From Atopobium sp. (GTDB lineage: Bacteria; Actinomycetota; Coriobacteriia; Coriobacteriales; Atopobiaceae), in contig JABZHP010000010.1 in assembly GCA_015258785.1 (NCBI GenBank), forward strand, positions 1-29,491: 29,491 nucleotides of DNA, given 5' to 3'. This document shows, in pieces, positions 7,650 to 15,621 of this stretch; position 1 is the stretch's first letter, and the number at the start of each line of letters is the position of its first letter. The notes beneath the pieces are model-generated. The model saw only the letters and a program-made list of their open reading frames with translations. It ran no database searches and was not told where the DNA came from. Position numbers and translations under genes: made by a program.

Positions 7650-9059
7650 TTGAACATCACCGTTACCGCAGATAAGCCAGTTGACGAGAAACTCACCGTC
7701 AAGGTTACAGTTCCTGCTGCAGAGGTAGACGCTGCCATTAAGCAAGCTTACAAGGACATTGCAAACAAGTATTCCTTCCAGGGTTTCCGCAAGGGCCGTG
7801 CACCTCGTCCTGTCATTGATGGCATTGTTGGCCGCGAGGCAGTCCTTGCTCAGGCAACCAACGATCTTCTCGGCGCAGCAGAGCCACAGCTCCTTGAGGA
7901 GCTTGACCTTGTTCCTGTTGGCCGTGGTGATTACAACCAGGATGCAGACCTTCCTGTTGAGGGCCAGGATTACTCCTATGAGGTAGTCTTCAACGTTCGT
8001 CCTGAGGCTAAGCTTGATTCTTACGATGCTCCTGCAATCAACATGCCTCCAAATGAGGCAACTGAGGCTGAGGTTGATCACCAGATTAAGCAGCTTCTTT
8101 CTTACCAGGCTAAGTTTGAGAACACCAAGGAGAAGCGCGCTGTTAAAGAGGGCGACACCATTGGTGTAGACATCAAGAACATTGAGGGTGCTGCTCACAT
8201 GGAGGGCGAGGACCGCGTTCTTACCCTTAATGGCACCCAGGCTCCAAAGGAGCTTGAGGAGGCACTCATCGGCATGAAGCCAGGTGAGGAGAAAGAGGTC
8301 AAGTGGACTCACAGCCACACTCACGGCGATGAGGTTCACTCCCACGACTACGATATCAACGTCAAGGTTGTTGCTCACAAGAAGTCCGTCACTCCAGAGC
8401 TGACTGACGAGCTTGCAAAGACCACCTTTGGTTATGACACTGTCGAGAAACTCCGTGAGGCTGTTAAGTCTGAGATTGAGTCCGACAAGAAGAATTCTCT
8501 TCCAACTCTTAAAGAGGACCGCGTTGTTGAGGCTGTAGGCAAGCGTCTTCAGCTTGATGAGGTTCCAGAGGAGTACAAGAACGAGGTCTTCAACGAGATT
8601 GCTCAGGAGTTCCTGAGTGGTCTTCAGCAGCAGGGTATGACTCTTGATATGTTCCTGGCTGCACGCGGCATCAAGACTGATGACTTCATCTCTGATCTTC
8701 GTGTACAGGCTGAGGAGCGCGCACGTCAGTCCCTGGCTCTTGACGCAGTTGCTGCAGAGCTCAAGCTTGAGGCAACTGAGGATGACATCCGCGCAGAGTT
8801 TGAGCGTGCTGGTGTTCCTAACGTTGAGTCTGCAATTGAGGAGTGGCGCAAGGCTGGCCGTCTTCCTGCAATCCGCGAGTCCATTCGTCGCTCTAAGGCT
8901 CTTGATTGGCTGCGCGACAACGCAACCGTCACCGTTGTCGACGAGATTGCTGAGGCTGCTAAGGAAGAGCAGAAGGCAGAGAAGAAGCCTGCTAAGAAGG
9001 CTCCTGCTAAGAAGAAGGCAGCTAAGAAAGACGAGGACGCAGAGAAGGACGCTGAGTAG
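7650..9059 (+). CDS. tig: Trigger factor (ribosome-associated chaperone and peptidyl-prolyl isomerase)
   Basis: Trigger factor binds nascent chains at the ribosome exit tunnel. The 469-residue product has the N-terminal ribosome-binding domain with GFRKGRAP at 45-52. An FKBP-type PPIase domain spans roughly 168-243, and a helical C-terminal chaperone domain follows. It starts with TTG at 7650, with GGAGG five bases upstream; no ATG fits the conserved N-terminus MNITV. Two features stand out. A histidine-rich loop, HSHTHGDEVHSH (221-232), lies inside the PPIase domain. A Lys/Ala/Glu tail from about residue 437 resembles histone-H1-like tails. The gene precedes clpP and clpX, a common grouping of protein quality control genes. 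Confidence 0.95.
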   Translation: MNITVTADKPVDEKLTVKVTVPAAEVDAAIKQAYKDIANKYSFQGFRKGRAPRPVIDGIVGREAVLAQATNDLLGAAEPQLLEELDLVPVGRGDYNQDADLPVEGQDYSYEVVFNVRPEAKLDSYDAPAINMPPNEATEAEVDHQIKQLLSYQAKFENTKEKRAVKEGDTIGVDIKNIEGAAHMEGEDRVLTLNGTQAPKELEEALIGMKPGEEKEVKWTHSHTHGDEVHSHDYDINVKVVAHKKSVTPELTDELAKTTFGYDTVEKLREAVKSEIESDKKNSLPTLKEDRVVEAVGKRLQLDEVPEEYKNEVFNEIAQEFLSGLQQQGMTLDMFLAARGIKTDDFISDLRVQAEERARQSLALDAVAAELKLEATEDDIRAEFERAGVPNVESAIEEWRKAGRLPAIRESIRRSKALDWLRDNATVTVVDEIAEAAKEEQKAEKKPAKKAPAKKKAAKKDEDAEKDAE

Positions 9060-9124
9060 TCCGCAACTGGTTGGGTTTCTCGCCAGAAAAACTGCGCCAA
9101 AAGTTGCAGTTACTTTGAATTTTT

Positions 9125-9165
9125 CATACCCCGGGTTAGAGACATGCTTCCCGGGGTATGTTTCT
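9125..9165 (+). terminator. Probable terminator or processing hairpin between tig and clpP
   Basis: CATACCCCGGG and CCCGGGGTATG form a perfect GC-rich 11-bp stem with a 14-base loop. The following T-tract is short (TTTCT), so termination may be partial. That would uncouple tig from clpPX levels without fully separating them. Confidence 0.6.
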
Positions 9166-9190
9166 AAGGAAAGACTTTTGAAGGAGGATT

Positions 9191-9799
9191 ATGCATTATC
9201 CAACAAACATTCCAACTATTCCGTATGTTATTGAGCAGACTCCTCGTGGTGAGCGTAGCTATGACATTTACTCCAGGTTGCTCAATGATCGTATTGTTTT
9301 CTTGGGAGAGCCTGTAACTCGTGATTCTGCAAACCTTGTTATTGCGCAGCTTTTGCACCTTGAGAGCCAGGACCCAGACAAGGATATTTCTCTCTACATT
9401 GACTCTCCTGGTGGAGACGTTTATGCAGGCCTGGGCATTCTTGACACCATGAACTTCATCAAGCCAGATGTTTCTACCATCTGCGTTGGTATGGCAGCAT
9501 CAATGGGCGCTGTTCTTCTTGCTGCAGGTGCAAAGGGTAAGCGTCTTGCGCTTCCTAACTCTATGGTTATGATTCACCAGCCATCCAGTGGTGTTCAGGG
9601 TCAGCAGACTGATATTCAGATTGTCGCAGATGAGACAAAGTGGATTCGTCAGCGCATCAACGAGCTGCTTTCGGATTATACTGGACAGCCTATCGAGAAG
9701 GTCAATGCAGACACCGAACGCGATAATTATCTTCGTGCACAGGAGGCCTGTGACTACGGTCTGGTTGACCGCGTTATCTCTTCTCGTAACGACCAATAA
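9191..9799 (+). CDS. clpP: ATP-dependent Clp protease proteolytic subunit
   Basis: ClpP forms the tetradecameric serine-protease chamber that degrades proteins fed by ClpX or other Clp ATPases. The 202 residues carry the complete triad: Ser104 in VGMAASMGAVL, His129 in MVMIHQP and Asp178 in TERDNYL. The YIDSPGGDVYAGL and YGLVDRVI blocks are also present. The start at 9191 has AAGGAGG just upstream. Length matches the family, with a short N-terminal propeptide likely. It lies 26 bases upstream of clpX, consistent with one transcript. Confidence 0.97.
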   Translation: MHYPTNIPTIPYVIEQTPRGERSYDIYSRLLNDRIVFLGEPVTRDSANLVIAQLLHLESQDPDKDISLYIDSPGGDVYAGLGILDTMNFIKPDVSTICVGMAASMGAVLLAAGAKGKRLALPNSMVMIHQPSSGVQGQQTDIQIVADETKWIRQRINELLSDYTGQPIEKVNADTERDNYLRAQEACDYGLVDRVISSRNDQ

Positions 9800-9825
9800 T
9801 TGTTCTTGTATCGAGGGTTTAAGTT

Positions 9826-11124
9826 ATGGCTAAAGACCAGGACTTCTCGCCTTTTGGCGGATTAGATGAGATGCACTGTTCTTTCTGCGGAAAAAGCAGG
9901 TCGCAGGTAAATAAGCTTATTCAGGGTCCTGGTGGAGTCTGCATTTGTGATGAATGCGTCTCTACCTGCTCGGATATGATCGATGAGTCTCTTGGTTTTG
10001 ATGAAGAGTCAGAGATTGAGACTCACTCTGATGAGCCTGTTATCAAAGACCTGCCAACTCCACACGAGATTTACGATGAGCTGTCTCAGTATGTGATGGG
10101 CCAGGAAGACGCTAAGCGTGCTATGTCGGTAGCGGTGTACAACCATTACCGTCGTATTCTTTCGGGCAACGATGAGCCTCAGGAGGGCCAGGAGGACGTT
10201 GAGATTGCTAAGTCCAACATCTTGCTGCTTGGTCCAACCGGTACTGGTAAAACCTTGCTTGCTCAGACGCTTGCTCGTTTTCTTGAGGTTCCGTTTGCTA
10301 TTGCTGACGCAACAACCCTTACCGAGGCTGGCTACGTTGGTGAAGATGTCGAGAATATCCTGCTTAAGCTCATCACTGCTGCTGACGGCGATGTTGAGCG
10401 CGCTCAGGTAGGCATTGTCTACATCGATGAGATTGACAAGATTGCTCGCAAGGCCGAGAACCTCTCTATTACTCGTGATGTCTCTGGTGAGGGCGTTCAG
10501 CAGGCTCTTTTGAAGATTCTTGAGGGTACGGTTGCTAGTGTTCCTCCAACAGGAGGTCGTAAGCATCCTCAGCAGGAGCTTATTCACATTGATACCACCA
10601 ACATCTTGTTCATCTGCGGCGGCGCTTTTGTTGGCCTAGATAAGATTGTTGCTGACCGTATTGGTAAAAAGGGAATTGGCTTTAATTCTGATGTTGCTCA
10701 GAATGTCAAAGAAGGTGAGTCTGACCTTATCGCCAAGGTAATGCCTCAGGATCTGCACAGGTTTGGCATGATTCCAGAGCTTCTGGGACGTATTCCTGTT
10801 ATCACTTCTACTCGTGAGCTTGGTGAAGAAGATCTGATGAGTATCCTCACAGATCCAAAGAATGCTCTTACCAAGCAGTACAAGCGCATGTTTGAGCTTG
10901 AGGGAGTAGATCTGGAGTTTACTGAGGATTCACTCAGAGAGATTGCTAAGAAGGCATTGGCTCGTGGTACAGGAGCTCGTGGTCTTCGTGCAATTTGCGA
11001 GTCTACGCTACAAGAGACTATGTTTGATTTGCCATCAGATTTGGATATCACAAAGGTTGTGGTTACTCCAGAAAGCGTTGGCGGAGAAAACGCTCCAGAA
11101 ATCATCAGAGGCAAAAAGAAATAA
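9826..11124 (+). CDS. clpX: ATP-dependent Clp protease ATP-binding subunit ClpX
   Basis: ClpX is the AAA+ unfoldase that selects substrates and threads them into ClpP. Its 432 residues begin with a C4 zinc-binding domain (Cys18, Cys21, Cys41, Cys44) for substrates and adaptors. Walker A GPTGTGKT (136-143), the GYVG pore loop (169-172), Walker B IVYIDEID (197-204), RKHPQQE and the IGF loop (284-286) that docks on ClpP follow. All key elements are present. The ATG at 9826 follows a GAGGG ribosome binding site. The gene ends before a bidirectional terminator shared with the leftward glycosyltransferase gene. Confidence 0.97.
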   Translation: MAKDQDFSPFGGLDEMHCSFCGKSRSQVNKLIQGPGGVCICDECVSTCSDMIDESLGFDEESEIETHSDEPVIKDLPTPHEIYDELSQYVMGQEDAKRAMSVAVYNHYRRILSGNDEPQEGQEDVEIAKSNILLLGPTGTGKTLLAQTLARFLEVPFAIADATTLTEAGYVGEDVENILLKLITAADGDVERAQVGIVYIDEIDKIARKAENLSITRDVSGEGVQQALLKILEGTVASVPPTGGRKHPQQELIHIDTTNILFICGGAFVGLDKIVADRIGKKGIGFNSDVAQNVKEGESDLIAKVMPQDLHRFGMIPELLGRIPVITSTRELGEEDLMSILTDPKNALTKQYKRMFELEGVDLEFTEDSLREIAKKALARGTGARGLRAICESTLQETMFDLPSDLDITKVVVTPESVGGENAPEIIRGKKK

Positions 11125-11139
11125 CTCGCATTGCAATAA

Positions 11140-11165
11140 AAAAGGAGGTCGAAAGACCTCCTTTT
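11140..11165. terminator. Bidirectional terminator between clpX and the GT8 gene
   Basis: AAAAGGAGGTC and GACCTCCTTTT form an 11-bp stem with a GAAA loop and have T-runs in both directions. The hairpin separates two convergent genes, clpX and the last gene of the leftward block. Confidence 0.9.
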
Positions 11166-11168
11166 ACA

Positions 11169-12314
11169 TTATAGGTTGCCACCACCAAGTTTGTTGTATG
11201 ACGTAATAACTTTGGTACGGGTCTTGGTACCTGGCGGAAATACGGTATCAAACAAAGGCATGATGCCGCGGAAAAGAACTCCACTTTGCACGCGGTGAGA
11301 AAGACCTTTTACCGTACGTCTTGACTCTTCAAGCTGAGAACGAAGCTCCTCAAGATAAGGGGAGCGACGCGCATAGAACCAGAAAAGACCTGCAAGATCT
11401 GAGTTTGGATAGAGCCAAGGCCTGTTGTCTGGTCCTGCAAAATGCGCAATGCAGATATTCTTGCGAGCTTCTTCGTATTCTTCTCGCACGTCTTTTGGCG
11501 CCTGAGCAACAATGTGATCACGGCGTAGGAACTGCCAGTCTACCAGGTAATTCCATTTCATATTAATACGAAGATAGTGACCGTTTACAAACCTGTTAAG
11601 AACATCTTGATCAAGCCAGCGCCATGCACGCATGGTTGAGACCTTCAGAAACTCCTCAGGAGAAATCTGCTTTCTGATCTCTTCAAGGTTCATCAAAATG
11701 ACGCCTGCCTGGAAGTAATCGTGAGGATCATCCATACCCAGCTCATTTTTGAGGTAGGGGCCAACTGTGGCATCATAACCATCAATCTGACCAATAGTAT
11801 CGGCGTCGCGCGTAGCGCCTACCAAGTATCCCGTGACGTCAATATCGTAGAGCTCTGCAATATCGGTATTAACTACCAGGTCAGAGTCAAGGTAGATGGC
11901 TTTATTAACGTTGGGAAGCAGTGAGGGAGCAAGCAGTCTGTAGTAAGTTTCTGGTCTAAAGTGACCATGGTGAGGAAGTTCAATATCACCAAGAGCTGCG
12001 TCAACATCCAAGAAGCCAACATGTACGTTATCAACAAGCTGTGCCTGACGAGTAAGTGTAATCATGCTGGTAGGAGAGAGGTCACGAGTCAAAACAATGA
12101 TGTCGTAGCGACGTTCAGGATTGACGTTCTCAATGATGGACTGAATTGCTACAGACAAATACGGTACAAAGTTATCGCTGCAGGCAAATACAAGCACAAC
12201 GTCATTAAGAGCAAGACCCAGCTCATCGGATGAGCTTGCAAGCATTGCTCCAGAAAGTTGCGCTCTGCCAGTTCCCGCAAGGCGTTGTGTGGGTATTTTA
12301 CGTAATCTTCTCAT
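11169..12314 (-). CDS. Family 8 glycosyltransferase
   Basis: GT8 enzymes transfer a sugar, often glucose or galactose, from a UDP-sugar to a glycan acceptor with retention of configuration. The 381-residue product has the family core: DVVLVFACSDNF near residue 38, FRPETYYRLL, the metal-binding DxD in YLDSDLVV (Asp143, Asp145), FQAGVILMNL at 201-210, WRWLDQDVLN at 231-240, and a C-terminal IAHFAGPDNRPW. The sugar and the acceptor cannot be told from sequence; a cell-surface glycan is a reasonable guess. There is no good SD before the ATG at 12314, so the true start may be internal (before residue 38). It lies 17 bases after tatD and is the last gene of the leftward block. Confidence 0.85.
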   Translation of the reverse strand: MRRLRKIPTQRLAGTGRAQLSGAMLASSSDELGLALNDVVLVFACSDNFVPYLSVAIQSIIENVNPERRYDIIVLTRDLSPTSMITLTRQAQLVDNVHVGFLDVDAALGDIELPHHGHFRPETYYRLLAPSLLPNVNKAIYLDSDLVVNTDIAELYDIDVTGYLVGATRDADTIGQIDGYDATVGPYLKNELGMDDPHDYFQAGVILMNLEEIRKQISPEEFLKVSTMRAWRWLDQDVLNRFVNGHYLRINMKWNYLVDWQFLRRDHIVAQAPKDVREEYEEARKNICIAHFAGPDNRPWLYPNSDLAGLFWFYARRSPYLEELRSQLEESRRTVKGLSHRVQSGVLFRGIMPLFDTVFPPGTKTRTKVITSYNKLGGGNL

Positions 12315-12331
12315 ACGTAAGACTTTAACAC

Positions 12332-13102
12332 TTAGACGCCAAAAACGCCTGCTGCGTTTGTCATTACTTCGGTTTGCACAGAGTATCCACGAGCCTCGCT
12401 TAGACCGCTCAGCGCGCGCTTGAGGCTGTCCACAATGTCCGCCGAGCCAATATTCGTCTGATCGCTGGAAGGAAGGTCAGTCTCGGTAAGCAGCTTGTCT
12501 TTTGGATAAACCTTGGCGTATTCACGGCCGCGCTTGGTCTTTAGGCTCAGCTCACCAACAGAGAACCAACAGCCAAGCTTAATGGCCTCCTGGAGCTCGT
12601 CTGAGCTGCCGCTAAACCAATGAATGATAGGAATACACGCTTGAGCAGCTCCTGTCTGCTCAAGAATATCCAGCACCGCATCAACGCTTCTAACGGTGTG
12701 CATCGAGAGCACTCGAGGCTGGCCATTGCGTGAAAGCTCTGCAGCGCATTTGCAAATCTTCGTAAAGGCCTTAACCTGCAGCTCTTGCAACCCATCAACA
12801 CAATAGCGAGAAGAAAAATCTAGTCCAATCTCACCAAGGTAAGGCGTCTGCTCCATAAGCTCTAGAAGGAGCTCTATATCTTTTTGAGTAACGCGACCGT
12901 CAGAGATATACCAGGGGTGTGCTCCAAGTCCCACGCGGATGTTGTTTTGCGAAAGCTGAGGAGCAAGTTCCAGGTAGTCGTGAGGAGTAACGCCGCAGGT
13001 AAAGAGACCTAATCCAGCCTCATTAGAACTTCTCGCTACATTGAGCGGGGAGTCCATAAGGTTGGCGTGAACATGAGCATCAAAGTATGTGAGGTTACTC
13101 AT
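12332..13102 (-). CDS. TatD-family metal-dependent hydrolase (putative DNase)
   Basis: TatD-like proteins are TIM-barrel amidohydrolase-fold nucleases implicated in DNA repair or turnover. The motifs are the metal-binding FDAHVHA at the N-terminus, GEIGLDFS, HWFSGS and TETDLPSSD near the C-terminus. The start at 13102 is chosen because the conserved MSNLTYFDAHVH begins there. The longer frame to 13141 lies inside the upstream gene. The start overlaps the end of tcdA by 8 bases (ATGAGTAA), so translation is probably coupled. The product is 256 residues. DNase activity is inferred from the family and could instead be another phosphoesterase-type activity. Confidence 0.85.
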   Translation of the reverse strand: MSNLTYFDAHVHANLMDSPLNVARSSNEAGLGLFTCGVTPHDYLELAPQLSQNNIRVGLGAHPWYISDGRVTQKDIELLLELMEQTPYLGEIGLDFSSRYCVDGLQELQVKAFTKICKCAAELSRNGQPRVLSMHTVRSVDAVLDILEQTGAAQACIPIIHWFSGSSDELQEAIKLGCWFSVGELSLKTKRGREYAKVYPKDKLLTETDLPSSDQTNIGSADIVDSLKRALSGLSEARGYSVQTEVMTNAAGVFGV

Positions 13103-13829
13103 GGTCAAGTCCTGATAGATGCAAGATGACATCTGATGCAATCATCTGACCCATAATAGGAGGGTAGTAGGACATGGTGCCTAGCTTGGCAGATTTGCCC
13201 GTTGCGCCTTCTGGTGCAAAAACTGGTCGTGCTGGCTCGGGAGAGTAGAGAACACGGAAGTCGGCAAGGTCACGCTTCTTGGACTCTTTTCTCATGACCC
13301 TTGCAAGAGCATCGGTATGTGTTTTTGAAAGCGTAGTAATTTCCAGGAGTTCTGGGTGAATTTTGTTGCCGCCGCCCATGCTGGAGATGAGGTAGATATC
13401 GTTTTTCTGACACCATGCAACAACAGCCAATTTGGCAGAAATAGTATCGATAGCATCAACTACAACGTCTGGTTTTGGAAGAGCAGAGAGCTGCTCGTCA
13501 ACGTTGTCTTTAAGCAAAAACGCGTCAAGGGTGACCACGTGAGCGTCTGGATTAATGTCCAGAATCATCTCTTTGGTAACGTCAACTTTTCTTTTTCCAA
13601 TGGTGCTCACATAGGCAATAGCCTGCCTGTTAAGGTTGGACGCCTCCACCGCATCAGCATCCACTAACACAAAGGAGCCTACACCACCTCTGGCCAGCGC
13701 CTGGACACAGTTTGAACCAACGCCACCAAGTCCCAAGACCATGACGCAGGAATTTTGAATCTGTCCAAGGCGATCTTTTCCCAGGACAAGTTCAAGTCGA
13801 GCAGTGGCTTCAGGAATTGTGGCAGACAT
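13095..13829 (-). CDS. tcdA: tRNA threonylcarbamoyladenosine dehydratase (ThiF/E1-like)
   Basis: TcdA-type proteins use ATP to cyclise t6A37 to ct6A in tRNAs reading ANN codons. The 244 residues show the E1-like nucleotide fold: LGLGGVGSN (32-40), VDADAVEASNLNRQ ending near residue 69, then VVVDAIDTISAK. The C-terminal part (RDLADFRVLYSPEPARP) is typical of the YgdL/TcdA branch and not of MoeB or ThiF. The ATG at 13829 has AGGAG four bases upstream. A longer frame to 13922 would overlap the ABC gene. It lies 34 bases after the AT-rich ABC exporter gene with no terminator, so RiPP-cassette transcripts may run into it. Confidence 0.85.
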   Translation of the reverse strand: MSATIPEATARLELVLGKDRLGQIQNSCVMVLGLGGVGSNCVQALARGGVGSFVLVDADAVEASNLNRQAIAYVSTIGKRKVDVTKEMILDINPDAHVVTLDAFLLKDNVDEQLSALPKPDVVVDAIDTISAKLAVVAWCQKNDIYLISSMGGGNKIHPELLEITTLSKTHTDALARVMRKESKKRDLADFRVLYSPEPARPVFAPEGATGKSAKLGTMSYYPPIMGQMIASDVILHLSGLDHE

Positions 13830-13863
13830 AGAGCTCCTCATAAAATGTATCTGCAGATAGTAT

Positions 13864-15582
13864 TTATTGTTCAAGAGTATAGAGGGCTTTAAAGTACTGA
13901 TTTTGTTGCATAAGTTCCTCAAACGAACCCTTTTCGATAATACTACCTTCTTTCATTACAATAATTTCGTCAAATTTTTTCAGTTGAGCTTCCTCTAAGT
14001 TGTGTGTAATAACTAGACGTAGTGTGCCTGTGAGATTTGTTATTGAATTTATAATTTGGTCAGTAGTTGAATGGTCAAGTGCTGATGTAGCTTCATCGAA
14101 AAACAGAACTTTAGAACCTTTTAACAAACTTCTTGCAATACAAATTCTTTGACGTTCGCCACCAGAAAGGTTTGATCCTGCTTCACCACATTGATAACTC
14201 AGCTTATTTTGTTTAATAAATTCTGTAAGACCAGCTTTTTCACATGCTTGGAAAATAGCATCTTTTGAGTGACTTTCGAACATAGTAATGTTGTCTTCAA
14301 TTGATGCATTGAATAAGAAATTCTCTTGTTGTACAAGTGAAACGTTTTGATAGAGACTCTTTTTATTAATAGTTCTTAACTCTAAGCTATCGTAAAATAT
14401 ATCTCCTTGATAACTTAAATTGCCACCCATGAGCAGATTAAATAAAGTAGACTTTCCAGATCCTGATATTCCAACAATTGCATAACTTTTATTAGGTAGA
14501 AGTTTGATTGATAAATTTTTCAGCACAGCTTTATTTTGTTCATAGCCAAATGAAAGATTGTTGATGAATATTCCTTTTGTAACTTTATCTAATGTCTGTT
14601 GCCCCTCTTCTTCTTCATTGTCAGCAAGAGTCTCAGCAAATTTTAAAATCAAATCATTTGAAGCCTTACGCGATGCGAGTACCGGTGGAATTGTTTGTAA
14701 AGGGAGACTAATGTAATTCATAAGTAACGTAGCCATAAGAATTACACCAGGTGTTACTCCTTGATTTGAAATACAAAGATATGTACCAGCAATCAAAACA
14801 GCCCATTGAGATAAGCCGAAAGCACTCCAACTCAGAGTATTAATGAATCGAGTAGTTTTTCTACTTTCTCTTTTTGAGCTTTCAAGAGCGTTATTGTCTT
14901 TCTCAAAAAGTCTTACTGCAGCCTCTGTTGCTCCGTAAGCTTTTATCAAAGGAAAGCCTTTTACCAGATCGGTGATTTGGGCAATGAATTGACTAGTTTT
15001 TGCAGAAGATTCCTTTTGAATTTTACCGAGTGTTCCACCTAGCTTTACTCCGATGATTAGAGGAAGAATTGAAGCAGCAATAGCTACCATAGTTAATGGA
15101 ATGCTTTGAACCATGAGCATTATGAGGGCCACAATGAAAGATATGCTATCGCTTACCAAAGAAAACATCTGTTCAAGATATGTAGTCTCTATAGTATTTA
15201 AATCATTAGTAAGTGCAGATACATAAACGGAACTACCACTTGCCTCAAACGAGTTTATACCTTTTTTCAGCATGTATTTAAATGCGGTGTTGCGATAAGA
15301 GTTAGCAGCATGATAGAGATAATTAGGAACAAAATAACGAACCACTAATTTATTTGTAATTGCTGAGATTGTTAATATGGCGGCAAATAGACAGCCCTGT
15401 AGAAAATCATTAAATGATCCTGACACAGCGGAATTCATGAGAATTGAAGTTATATAGGGAGAACATACCGTAACTAGTTCTAGAGAAGTTGTAAAGAAAA
15501 AGGAGCCGAATAACAACTTTTTGTTACTCCAAAAAAGACTCCGTTTAAGGTCATTTTGAATTTCTTTAATATTGCTTTTCAT
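13864..15582 (-). CDS. ABC exporter (fused membrane and ATPase domains), putative peptide exporter
   Basis: The 572-residue protein is a half-size exporter. About six hydrophobic segments occupy residues 20-300. A nucleotide-binding domain follows with Walker A GISGSGKST (371-379), Q-loop near 418, signature LSGGERQR (472-479), Walker B VLFFDEATSALD (492-503) and H-loop His527. It probably works as a homodimer. There is no N-terminal C39 peptidase domain, so it would export but not cleave a leader. GAGAGG lies 7 bases before the ATG. It is 39 bases downstream of the radical SAM gene and shares its AT-rich composition. Substrate assignment to the 46-residue peptide is inferred from position. 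A multidrug or lipid exporter is the alternative. Confidence 0.85.
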   Translation of the reverse strand: MKSNIKEIQNDLKRSLFWSNKKLLFGSFFFTTSLELVTVCSPYITSILMNSAVSGSFNDFLQGCLFAAILTISAITNKLVVRYFVPNYLYHAANSYRNTAFKYMLKKGINSFEASGSSVYVSALTNDLNTIETTYLEQMFSLVSDSISFIVALIMLMVQSIPLTMVAIAASILPLIIGVKLGGTLGKIQKESSAKTSQFIAQITDLVKGFPLIKAYGATEAAVRLFEKDNNALESSKRESRKTTRFINTLSWSAFGLSQWAVLIAGTYLCISNQGVTPGVILMATLLMNYISLPLQTIPPVLASRKASNDLILKFAETLADNEEEEGQQTLDKVTKGIFINNLSFGYEQNKAVLKNLSIKLLPNKSYAIVGISGSGKSTLFNLLMGGNLSYQGDIFYDSLELRTINKKSLYQNVSLVQQENFLFNASIEDNITMFESHSKDAIFQACEKAGLTEFIKQNKLSYQCGEAGSNLSGGERQRICIARSLLKGSKVLFFDEATSALDHSTTDQIINSITNLTGTLRLVITHNLEEAQLKKFDEIIVMKEGSIIEKGSFEELMQQNQYFKALYTLEQ

Positions 15583-15621
15583 GTCAAACCTCTCTTAAGA
15601 TTTTATTTATCTTCTTAGAAT

